DNA of 64,000 nucleotides from NCBI RefSeq assembly GCF_000524195.1, contig NW_020170389.1:335219-399218 (forward strand). The letters run 5' to 3'. The position numbers were made by a program, and so were the translations under genes. This DNA is from Echinococcus granulosus. Taxonomy: Eukaryota > Platyhelminthes > Cestoda > Cyclophyllidea > Taeniidae. Shown one piece after another: positions 48,312-60,100 of this stretch (its first letter is position 1; each line of letters begins with the position of its first letter). A model generated the notes under the pieces. It was not told the origin of the DNA. It ran no database searches and saw nothing but the letters and a program-made list of their open reading frames with translations.

Positions 48312-51300
48312 TTAGGAATATTCCTCCTTGAAGCCCTCCTTCTCTTTTTCTTCCAATTCATCCTGCTCCTTTTCCTGATTATCACTCTCCTCTTCTCCCG
48401 GACTACTTTGGTCTTGGCCCCCTCCTTTTAGATTAGCCTCTCCCAGATTATCTTGACCCCTTTCTAGGTTTTTGTCGTCCAATTTCTCCTGTTCCTCTTC
48501 TTCTGACTCCGACTGAGCACTTATTTCTGATGCCTTCTCCACAATTACCTCCGGAGTCTCGAATTTAGTCCTTGCTCTGCTTCCCTCCTTAAGGCGTCGC
48601 TTCTCAAAGTACGCTTTCTTAGTATCTAGCAATTCGTTGTCAAGCTTTTCCATTTGGAGTTTGTAGTCCTTTATGCTGGCATCGTGCTTCTCCATTTGTG
48701 CTGTCATTATCTGCAGAGAAAGAGGCACCCAATAAAGGCCTAGGTTTGTGGTGGTGACTAAACATATACCGTGATTAAACCGGGCTGTTAACGTAGTAAT
48801 CGTTTTATAACCATGTAGGTAATGTTATAAGGAAGTGGGTTGTTGTGGAGTGATCAAGTGTGTATCAGCAAAGAAGAGGGTAAATTTATTTCTGCTGATG
48901 TCGACGACATTGTCAGCGTGGTCATGTTTGAAGCAAATCTCAATACTAGAGCTAGGCCTCTTCTGAGTCTCAGTCTAAGCAATACCACCGTCTGCATGGG
49001 CGCAGACAGTCTTGTTTATCTCAGATTGATTACCGAAGCGGGGCGATTACCTTCATAGCAGCTAATTTCTCCCGTAAACTATTTTCGTAAATGGCAAGCT
49101 GCTCGGCTATCTCGGGACCGGGTTGGCGGGCAAGGACCTGCTTCAGTTCCACGTAGAGGCGTTCTTTCTTTTGAATTTGAATCTCCTTCTCCAGGACTTC
49201 CTCCGTCTTTCCTATCAAACGCTTCTGTAATGAGTGAATCTTCTTGATCATCTCAAAGGAGGAAGGGTCGCTACCCTGTTGGAATAGAGGGTAAAGTTTG
49301 GACGTATAAACATAGTTAATATCATTTGAACCAAATTAGAGCAGATGTTTGAGGCTTAGGGAAGGCATCGGCTTTGTTTTTTAACGCGTCGGCCTCTGTG
49401 ATCTTCGGCTGTGGCCTCCATGCTGTTGCTACCCATGCTTCCGTACTCCCAACCAATTGTTGATCTTATGGAGTATTCAGTGGTGATTTGGACATTAAAT
49501 GCTGCAACCTAATCAGCACAGGGGAAACACTTCTAGTATGGTTGACCGAATCTGCCGCTGATTATACATAGGTCAGTAAGTGGTGGGGTTCAGGGTTGGG
49601 CGAACGAAAGTTGACCGTAAGGTAGTGCTACGATATTAAAATAAAAGTAAATATTGGGGGAACAGAAAAACAAAACCATAACTGGTATCCTAATATTTAT
49701 TTATTCTTCCCACTCAAATGCAAGTGAAAGGTAAATTATACCTTTATTCTTAGCACGGGCTAAATTGACTGGACTGTAAAATTGTTAAGAAACATGAAAA
49801 AGTGGGAACATCGTAACAAGAAAATGCAAACGACTGCAAAATTATACCTCAGGAAGAAACTCGTAGTTTCGCCAATCATCTAGGTAGTATATCTGTAGGT
49901 GATGAAAATTACAAACACAGTAAGGTAAGGTGGTCAATTAAACTGCTTGCCGTTTATCCTCAGATTTGAAACGCATAAATTCAAAACTGCTCTGAAGTCA
50001 CTGTCCCCTTTCCCGCAAAAGTAATCCTTTACTTACTGAACCTAGGATTTCCAACTCGCGTAATTTATGCGTCTACCAGATACAACAGCTGGGTTGCCAA
50101 CTTAAACTACAAACTTGTTTAGACTATGGACTAATGGTACCTTCGGTCGAAATTTTGGCGTAGTTAGTCCTTCTTAAAGAGAGCTCGAGTGCTGAAGTAT
50201 CAAGGGGTCGCAACAACGCTGAAACGGGGCACAAGGTGCACTCCTTTCTTACCTCCAGCTTTCGCCATCGATGTACGTTGATGGGTTTTTTGAGTTCATC
50301 CTCCAGAGCTTTGCACCGAACCTGCTCCCTACTCAGCTCCTTTCTAGCCTTGATCACTTCGCGCTTGAGCTCGTCCATCTTTGTTGCGTTCGCTTGCAGC
50401 ATGGCCTTTTCTCTACGGGTCGCGCAGATCTCTTCGCGGACTCTTCGCAGATCCCCCAGAACCTTGTTGAACTGCGCTTCCCCCTTATCCAGCACCGACT
50501 TCTGGATACGGATCTTCTCGTAGAGATTCGCCAAATCATCATTACGTCGTACTAATTGGATGCCCAAAATGTCTTTCTCGCTGATCACCTGATCCAACTC
50601 TTTTCTGTGCTTCGTTCGTTCGAACTCCGCCTGTGCAATGACCTTGAGAAGCTTCCGTTCTTCCGCCTCCTGGCTCTCCATTATGGATCTATTCTCTATC
50701 GCCATATTCTTCATCCTCTGCAACTCCTTTTGCATATTATCTCGTTCTCGAGTCATCCTCACGCACTCCGCCGTCTCTTGTACCATCATTGCGTCCGTGT
50801 TTGCAATCTCCTCTTTCAGTTGTGATATACGATGCGCCATGAGGTGGAGTTTACGCTTCATCCCACTTATCTCATCCTGCGCTTCGATAAGATTTTTTGA
50901 GTAGAGGTTTCTATCACTTTTTATCGCCTCATAAAGATTCTCCTGCTGTTTCAACTTCGTCTGGGCCTCGGCAATTTTCTTCCTAAAGTCGAAGATTTGC
51001 ATCTCACGGAACTTCACCTCTTCCATCAGATTGAGCACCTTCTGAGTATAACTTGAAGCCTCTCGAAGGTAGTGATCGCGTTCGTTCTCCAGTACATTGA
51101 TAATTTTGCGTTGGGTTATCGCTTCTTGGTTGTAATTGGTAATCTCGCGCTCGAGATTCTGTTTTGACTGCTCGTGTAGTCGTAACAGATTCGTCTGTTT
51201 TGCAGCCTGTCCACGAACCTTAAAGAGAGATTTGGACAGAGCATCTCTTTCTCTAGTCAGCTCCTCACAAGCTTTTCGATCATTATCCATGGTCTTTCGT

Positions 51301-53029
51301 GTAGCCTCCAGATCGCGATCGATTGCAGCGATATTTTCACGCAGCCGATCTCGTGTCCGCTCCAGTTCTTGCTTCTTCTCCTCAATGCTACGAATTCGTC
51401 TACTAGCTGCCTCGTTCTGTCTAACCAACTTGGCGTTCTCCGCTCTAATGGCTTCAACTTCTTCCTCTTTTTGCTGAACAAAAAATATGCTGCTTACTTA
51501 AATTGAATAGAAAGATTTTCTCAAGTTTAGTATTCACACACCTTAACCTCTACCGACCGGCTCGCATTTTCCGCTCGAATGCTCTCGGTGAGAGCCACTT
51601 GGGCGTCCAATTTTGACTGTGCATCGGCGAGTTTCGCTTCAGCCAGTTGAAGCTTCCTATTCATCTGCTCGTAGGAGATCCTCAGAGTCCGGTTCTCCTC
51701 CTGCCTAACCTTGAGCTCCTCTTGTAGTTTTTCAATAACTTCGCTGATGGACCGAATCTGCGCGTGTTTCAGCTCGACCTCCTCGCCCACATCGTTCATT
51801 TCTCGCTCCATCTTCTCCTTCTTTCTCAGCTCTCTCTGAGCTTCACTGGCTTTCTCCTATTGACACAGTCATTGTACAGTCAGACGAGTTCAATGAGCAG
51901 ATGGAATAACGGGTGACTCTGCGCTATTTTAAATGACATAGCCTCTCAAACAATGTGACAAACCTCTTGAAGGGTTTAACTTCATGTACTAGAATCTACC
52001 TTAGGATGCATGATTTCGGTGCATGCGTACAACCACTGGGGACTAACAGACCGAAAGTTCTAACTTGTTCCTAAGCAAAATATTTCCCCACCGTAAAAGG
52101 ACTTAAGTATTAGGCTAATTAATTGTTTTTCCGGTTACGAAAATCGTAGCGGTATCGTACTTGAATGTCCCGACCCAGCTCTGCAATTTTTTGTTGAGCG
52201 GTGAAGATTTCCTCCTGCAGCCCGTTAATTTGTTCTTTGGTTGAATCAATTTGCTCTCGCAGTTTTGCATTTTCAACAGCCTGCTCAGATTTCTCCTTAG
52301 TTAACTTCTCTAAATTTTTGGAGAGCTCTGCTATTCTAAGGGTAGAGATTTAATGTTATTTACTAAACGTAAAGTCTCACATAGAAAATCCAACTAGTAG
52401 AACTTGACTGTTGGCGACACATGTACGTGCCCTCCCCGAAACATCCCAAAAATTTGGATCATTATGTAAATATCACCAATTCCAGAGAGAAAGAAACTAC
52501 TTACGCATCAGCTCCAACCTCTCCTGACCCCCCCTTCTCAATAATATTACTGAGGGTAGCTATTTCTTCTTTCAGGCGTTTAATGCGTTCCCGAGCTTGA
52601 TTTTCCTTGCCAGTGGCGCCTTCAACAAGTGTCCAAGCGCTTTCTAACTCCTTCTTAAGCGCAGAAAGATTGGCAGGATTTTCACTGGATATCTTTTCCA
52701 CGTGATCCAAGCGCACGGAATTAGACAAAATGTCGGCCTTCAACTCCCGACACTTTCTCATTAGCTTTTTCTCATTTTCATGAGACTTTTGGAGAGCTGC
52801 CATAATTTTTTCGTATTCTTCGCAGAACTTCCTGAGTAACTTATTTCCCTTCAAATCACCTAATAGCTTTCCACGCTAATGCATAAAGGTGTTTGGACAT
52901 ACAGAGTTATACTCTTCACATAGCTGATTGAAGGACGATTCGTCTATTGCAGGCTTTACTACACCTTTAAGTAGATTTTTGTCGTGCTTTAAGGTATAAG
53001 GAAAACGAAAATCGTACCAACTCAACCAT
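48312..53029 (-). CDS. CFAP58: CFAP58 (CCDC147), cilia- and flagella-associated coiled-coil protein
   Basis: A long coiled-coil protein of the axoneme and intraflagellar region, needed for sperm flagella and motile cilia in other animals. Proposed exons in transcript order: 53029-53018, 52986-52903, 52866-52505, 52335-52161, 51856-51542, 51473-50253, 49275-49051 and 48710-48312, about 930 aa (human about 870). All joins agree in phase. Diagnostic blocks are NEKKLMRKCREL near the N-terminus; TNLLRLHEQSKQNLEREITN, FDFRKKIAEAQTKLKQQENL, YSKNLIEAQDEISGMKRKL and RKELDQVISEKDILGIQLVR in the large exon; INVHRWRKLE at its end; and ERLYVELKQVLARQPGPE in the next. Almost the whole protein is heptad coiled coil. 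The last exon ends in a Glu/Asp/Gln-rich tail (SESEEEEQEKLDD) that I do not recall from vertebrate CFAP58. Introns 1 and 2 are micro-introns. The first four-residue exon (MVEL) is the weakest part. Confidence 0.93.
52867..52902 (-). other. 36-nt micro-intron in CFAP58
   Basis: Minus-strand donor GTATGT at 52902 and acceptor GGAAAG ending at 52867. Joins EEYNS to LLGDLKGNK in phase 0, matching the N-terminal block of CFAP58 relatives. Confidence 0.75.
52987..53017 (-). other. 31-nt micro-intron in CFAP58 (proposed)
   Basis: Minus-strand donor GTACGA, a pyrimidine-rich centre, and an acceptor ending CTTAAAG. Joins ATG-GTT-GAG-TTG to CAC-GAC-AAA in phase 0. It is at the lower size limit for spliceosomal introns, so it needs RNA evidence. 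Confidence 0.5.
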
Positions 53030-54127
53030 TCCTACAGGCCTAAAACTGCGTTCAACAACAAATAAAGACACTAGCCAGGAGGTGTGCGATTGTATCACAG
53101 CAACTTTCAAAGTTCAAGGTCAGTGGTCAACTAGGTTTGGGATTTGCAGGTATGCATTGCGAAGACTTGGATCTATATGAACATGACGTAACATAAGGGT
53201 TTGACTAGGAAATGCTAGGAATTTTCAGAAATTATGCGTGCTTGTAGAGAAAATATATCTACAAGGAGTAGCGAGGAAAAACAGTAAATAGGAGTCTTGA
53301 GGAAACTAAGGGATATAAGATGATAAGCAGGTGCGAAGTCTTAATTTAAAACAAGTATATTGACAATAAGGCTCTCAAAAATCATCATATACCATCACAA
53401 CAGTGCTAACGCAAGCTAGGTGAAAAATGGTATTTTATCGTACGGAGGCGTATGTGTATTAAATGGACGCGTGAATGGGCACGAAATATGCCAGCTCTAT
53501 CAAAGGGTTGAGGCGATCTAGCTCTGCGCTTGGAGGTATGTTTAAACACGTAGGCGATTCCGTACCTGCAAACCACACTTCCCAGTAGACAGCAGAATAC
53601 CGGAAATCACGACAGACTTCTAAATCATAGGAAAATCAGGTTTGGACAAATGCCCACGCTGACATGATTTATTACAGCTGTATATAGGCCTGGGAAGTCC
53701 GTAGGGTAACATAATTAGATACTATCACCCTGGTAAACTATGGTTATGATGACTACTAAAATTTTCACAAAATAATAAACAAAATCCTAGCTATGGGTTT
53801 CCAACAACATACGTGGCAAGCTGTCATTTAAGGAAGAAGAATTAAAGCTCTTTTTTAACAGCTTAAAGTGACGAGGAATGTCCGAACACGTTTGTGGTAT
53901 ATGCATAAGTCTTTTTTGCTAATAATGAAATGAAAGACTACAACCCACTCCACATAAATCTTGTATTTAAATTTTATACACGCTTTGAAAAATTTTAAAA
54001 AGTGCATTTCTTTGATTTTTAGAACTCCGACTAATTTGTTTATACAGTCACGTTTTAGAAGCAGCCACGAATTAGCTCTTCTGCCGCTCGTGCCTTTTCA
54101 TGTGTTTGTTGTTTTCTGGGTCTCTAA
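53030..54127. promoter_or_regulatory. Shared upstream region between divergent CFAP58 and BMS1
   Basis: 1.1 kb between two start codons pointing away from each other. It holds both promoters and 5' UTRs, as a bidirectional or as two separate promoters. No TATA box, CpG cluster or defined motif can be claimed. Confidence 0.45.
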
Positions 54128-57100
54128 ATGGGAGAATCAAACGAGAAGAAACATCGAGCCCCTCGAAGTGGCGCAAAAGCCCAGAAAAAAAATAGGTTGG
54201 AAAATAGGTCGAAGGCACAGAGCTCAAAGGGATTTGCCGTTCAGCACACTACTAAAGCTGCAAGGAAAGTCCGGAAGACACTAGATAAGGAGACAAAGAA
54301 ATATCATCTTCCAACCATCAGTTCCGCTTGTTCGAGCGATTCTTCTCCACCTCTGATTGTTGGCATTGTTGGTCCACCAAGATGTGGGAAATCTACGTTA
54401 TTGCGTGGGCTAATCAGGCACTTTGGTCGTCAGTTGGTCCCAAATATCACGGGTCCAATAACTGTTGTTGTCGGCAAAAAGTTTCGATTGACTTTAATTG
54501 AATGTGATTGCAACATTAATAGTATGATTGATGTTGCGAAGATCGCTGATTTAGTCTTACTTGTCGTCAATGTGTCAAAGGGTTTGGAGATGTATCATTT
54601 CGAATTTATCAATATGTTACAAGTTCACGGAATGCCTCGAGTCATCCCAGTGCTCACTCATTTGGACCAGTTCAAAGAGTCGGCTTCTTCAAGAGCCCTT
54701 CGGAAGAAAGTTAAACAACGGTTGTGGACGGATCTGTCTGCGAAGATTTTCCTCTTATCACGTTTTGTGCAGAAAAAATGTAGGACATTTTTTACAGAAC
54801 ATGATAGTTGCACTTTTAGTTCATCATCACAAACAGAGCGAGGTGGGTGACAAAATTATTGATGGTGATTACATGCCTGCGGAGATTCAGCGTTTGGCCC
54901 GTCTCATGGTTGTCAAATCTCCCAGACCGTCCGACTGGCGAACTGGACACCCCTATATGCTGGTGGATCGTTTAGAAGACGTGACTAGCCCTAGAATTCT
55001 TGCAGAGGATGAAAAAGCTAGCCGTGTGATTAGTCTCTACGGTTGGGTTAGAGGCGCTCCCATCGAAACTTCTTTCTCCAACCCTCTTGTCCATATTCCC
55101 GGTCTTGGTGACTTTCCAATTTTAGAATGCACTCGTCAACAGGACCCCTGTCCCACTCCGGCTCAACTTATGCGAGCCACTCCGTCCACCGAAGGGACTG
55201 TCGGAGCTAAATTGAAGAAGCGTCTTTCTGAAGGTGAACGTAAGGTATGGAATTCGAATAACCCTATTAAGAGGAGATAATCAAGTGTCTATCACTAAAT
55301 CCTTTTCAATTGTTTATACATATATGCATGTGTAGATTTGTACCAAAAAGGTGGTTAACTTCACTCGAATCTGGACATTGTTGTTTAGTAACAAAGTAGA
55401 GAGGCCTAAGTCTGTAAGCGCTTATGGCGACTATAAACAAACGTAACCTTGTAGATAAAAATCCTGATTGAATGAGGTTTTTTAATGAGGCGTCCATCCC
55501 ATTAGCCGCTTGAAAATCCACCTTATGTGGCAGTTTATTTCAGAATTGGAACTTCAAGTTAGCCTTTTCCGGAGTTGTTGCTGTATTTCGACCGATTTTT
55601 ATAGATCTGAGTTTATAAGCACAAAGTCTGGCACCCATCACCGAGGTTTCCTTATTCATCCAATCCTCATTCAGCTTTATGCACCAATGTCGAGCGTTGG
55701 TGGCGTGCTGTTAGATCGCGATGCGACATACATTGATTTGGGTGGAAGTCATCACTTGGGTGGTGGTCGGTTGACATCCGGCCGTCAGGTGGTGGTAGGA
55801 GCGGGCGAAGCGGAGTTGGCTAAAGCTCGCGATCTTCTTTCGGCCGCCGGTCATGATCTAGACGAACGATTGAAGCACGATCACCGAGTCCAAATGCTCA
55901 CTGATGCGCCTCTCTTGGAGCCGTCTGCAAACGGCCTTGATGATGATTTTGGCTCCGATGAGAATGACGACGACAGCTCCGAAGCAGATGATGATATTGA
56001 AGTTGAAGAAGACGGCGGTGCTGGACTGCGGATGTTCGAGGATACAGTTCTACCGGACGTGGAAAATGAGCCCATGGATGTGTATGGCAATGACAGCGGG
56101 GAGAAGAATTCGTTGAGGATCAAAGGGGATCTTCTGTTCAATAGTCGGCACCGTGACCTGAAGAACGCTTTCGATAGTGTGTAGCTTTGATTCCCTTGCC
56201 TATTATCTTCTATCCTAATTATTCACGAGTATTGAAAAAAGGACTACGTGGTCATGTATTGATCCCATTGTCAGTGGTTAATTTTGTTTTAGATCTGGGT
56301 TGGGAAGAAACAGCAACGGGTCGCAAGAACTGGAAGCGCATAATTTACAATGCTGGTACGTTGTTTCGGTCTGTTTTTTCCCCGTAAAATATGAACCACA
56401 GAAGTTGTTACCACCAAGAGGTCCTCCTCAGTAATGATATAGTTGTTCTCTTGTAGGGGATAGCCTTTTTTAACTAAAATAACCTGGTAATGATTTCTCA
56501 TCGATGACAATCGTGGTTTCATCATTTTGTTTCAACATACTGCTCCATACGCACTAAAAGCATTGTTATCTGTCCAGTATGCTCTAAGTGTATTTCCCAA
56601 TAGTTGTCAGGTTCTTATATCTGTGCTGATACCTCGTGAAACAATGTGTTTTACGTCATAATCTGAACTGTTGATGTTGTGTTGTGTCTTGTTTCATTTC
56701 AGCTTACTACAGAATTTGACTCAAACTTCCCCAAGTCAAACCCTTTAACGATGAGCTACATAAAGCCTGGCAACATTATGGTGCTTTAAATGAGATTAGA
56801 TTGAACCCATTTCCCCAAAACTTTCAAAATCCATATTTGCTATTGATACTTGGTATGATGAACGTCTTGTAATATAGAGTTGTAATTCGTCCTGTCACGT
56901 TGAGACTTTTCTGTGGTACTGATATTACTTTAGGCAGGCGTCACTCAGGCATATTCCATTACAGTTTTACCAGTATTAGGAGACATTTACCAGCTGTTCC
57001 ATTTCTCATAAGCTGAGGCAATTACCCCCAATTGTATTTTTCTGCAGCAGATGATGAGACGCCCAAAGGAACAGGCACATCCGCTCTCACCGGTGAAATG

Positions 57101-60100
57101 TTCATTATCTCTACTACGGTGGACACCCTAAGCCACGGAACCTATGCTGACGACGTCACTTTGTCCCAGCAACGCTCCGTTTCCATCGATTGGACCGCTT
57201 CGACGGCACTTATTGCGAACTGCTTCACTACAGGCGAGTGGAACTCCTCGGAGGACGCCGAGCAGTTGTTAGCTGCGGACGCTAAAGCGCAGCGAGCGAT
57301 GGAAGAGCTAAAAGCGCAGAAGATGGCCAAAGCAGTGGGTAGCAGGGTGCAATATAAACCCGAAGGAAAGCTGGCCACGGGAGTTGCTGAAGACTCAGAT
57401 ATTGAGGAAGACGAGGTTTCGGAGGAAGAATTTGAAGATTTTGGTCCGTTGGACGAGGAGGGAGGGGCCTCCAGTGGAGATAACAAGGAGGAGGATAATA
57501 ATGATCCCACGAAAGGATTTGAAAAGGTTGATCATTCCCATTCCAATAAGCTCAGTCTTGCTTTGGTATCCTGAATAACATAAATTTACTTCCGTAGTGT
57601 GCTGTCTTGCTTTTTTTGCAATCGCTACCTAAATTGCAGGATTTAGTCCCTTAGTTACCTTTGTTATGTTATCATAAGCAAAAGGTCTTCCATCTATATA
57701 GCTCGTTTAACTTGCCGATTTTTTGAAGTGGTATCACTATTTTGAAACGACAAACTTGCTTGTTCGCTTGCAGCCAAATCATGTTCGTGAGTGTGTCCAC
57801 CATCCCCACTACAACAGCCCTCATCTAATAATCATTCACTCTGGCTTCAGCCTAGGTCTCCCTTGTTGTAAACGACTAATTTGCGATTAAGGTCGAGCTC
57901 ATCAGATGGAACAAACCTTCATTAATCTGTTCATTAATTAATCGCATGACACTCACTACGATGTTGATTTTAAACTTGCGCTGAAGAAATGCAGGCATTT
58001 AATGTTTGACTCTACGTTTTATGACGGTGCGAGCCTACTTAGATGGTGGGAATCCGATTCATCACTATTACCTATTTCTTTCAGGCCTTACTTCGTCCAA
58101 CGAAGCGTGAGCGCATTCTGGAGAAGCGTCGGCGTCACAAGGAGCTCTTCGATCGTCTCTATGAGGCTGCCCAGCGCGGCTCTGGTACGAGCGCGGACGA
58201 ACCAGCTACGGCTTTTTACGACAAGATGGTCGCCAAGACGGAGGCTCAACAGCAGCTGAATCGCGAGATCCTTGGCAAATTGGCTCCCGGTGTTCGTGAA
58301 ACTGTCGAGGGTGTACCTCCTGGATCCTATGTGCGTCTTCAAATTGTCGGTCAGTTTTTCTTTAGTCCATTTAGACCATTCTGTTTATTTTTTAGGGAAT
58401 GATTTACGAGTTATTGGGACGTGTTCGAGGTTTCCAATGCATATAAACCACCTAAAAATAGTGTTTTAATTCAATATGTTAGAAGTATTACACAATGACA
58501 CACTTCAAGTGCTATTGATTTATTTGCTGCCGAACTAAAGCAAGGCTTTGGTTTCAGCCGACCTTCAAGGTCCTGTATGCAACTTTGACCTGTCGGTCAG
58601 TCCCTGTTCACCTTTTGATCTGGTTCAACTTTGTGTCAAATTTTCCGTGGTTTTTGCGGAGCACATTTTTGTTGAGATAAGTTGGGAATTTCGCGCACAC
58701 CACATCCTAACCGTCCCATCTCCGGTCTTAAATTGTGTGTTTAAAACTCTTGAAGGCCCTACGCTCACACATTGTTCTGATCTGGCATTAAAGCTGGTTC
58801 CGGGCTTTCTCACACGGTGCTTTGTGAGTGCTCCGTTCTCAAATTAATTGCCACTCAGCGGCATTCAGTGGCAATAATCTAATCCTCCTTCGACCTCGCC
58901 GAACGTCTTCTTCCGTTGAACTCAGTATTTGACGCAGCTTCTTTTTCACAGCTGACCTCTTAAATATTATGGACACAACACGTAAGGGTCTGCTAAGACT
59001 AGGTGTCTTCTGCTTCAGGAGTGCCCTACCAGTTCATGGCGAACTTTGACCCACGACAGCCGCTGGTGGTTGGAGGGCTGGTGAAGGGAGAGGAGACCAA
59101 AGCCTTCATTCAGGCTCGCTTTCAAGCGCATCGGTGGATACGACACGTGCTCAAATCCAATGATCCCATCACCGTGTCCGTTGGCTGGCGACGCTACCAA
59201 ACGATCGGGGTTTTCTCTAAGTCAGTTACTTCCTCTATTTTTGTACTTCTGCCTCTTGTTTCTCGTCTTTTATTGATATTTTAAACGTAAATAACCCCGC
59301 AGATTTGTCCGCTTTTGGCGATATAGAACCGACATCAGCTGTCCAACAATAACCTGACCAAAAGTGGAATGCGTGCTTATCACTAAAGGAAATGATTTGC
59401 AGATCCGAGGTCATAGCAAACTAAATTGTCTTTGATTCTGGACGCTTGCCTCGGATTAGTGTCTTTACTCGTTAAAAGGATACGTTTTTGATGGATTAGC
59501 AGTTAGCTTGTTGACATGATTCACTGTGAACAAAGTGGACCTCTAAGGGAAGAACGCTCTCTCAAGTCCACTGGTCCAGTTCAAGGCAATAAATTGTGCT
59601 TTGGACTTTTTGGTTTCCATCAAAGGTTATCCTCATAAAAGCCCGGGATATTTGTATTATTAAGGACATACTTTCTATGCGCATAAGTTATCCAGGACTT
59701 TGCACTCCTGCTTCATTTTTCAGTGGATTTTGACGCTTCGCTCACTTTCTTCCCTTATTACGTTGTCCTAAACAAACGCATCACCCTATCTGAAGGGCAG
59801 ATTTATCATTAAGCGGAAGAAAACCAGGTTATATTAGAGCGTGTCACAGTTGGAAAAAGGATGCATGTCACTCACAAAGCGTCATTAAAAATAATTAGAA
59901 TGCCAATCAAATGATTTTGCTATTATTTATGGCAACTGTGCTCCATCACTGTGACTTTTGCCCGCAATGCTGTGCACGGTAGGGGGGGGGGAAGAACAAA
60001 CTTACCTAGCATCCTGTATTTGCACAAGTAGATCCCGTCTACCTGTTGCGTGCGCAATAGGTAGCAGTGGTGGTTGTTATCCCACCGCTTCACCACCTAT

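Noticed and set aside
50236..51477. Several plus-strand open frames of 90-113 codons
   Set aside because: They are antisense to the large CFAP58 exon, and their Ser/Leu/Arg-rich composition is what the reverse of a Glu/Lys/Arg coiled coil gives.
56187..56387. Open frame before and across BMS1 exon 4
   Set aside because: Only 56293-56355 is coding by family similarity; the rest is intron read-through.
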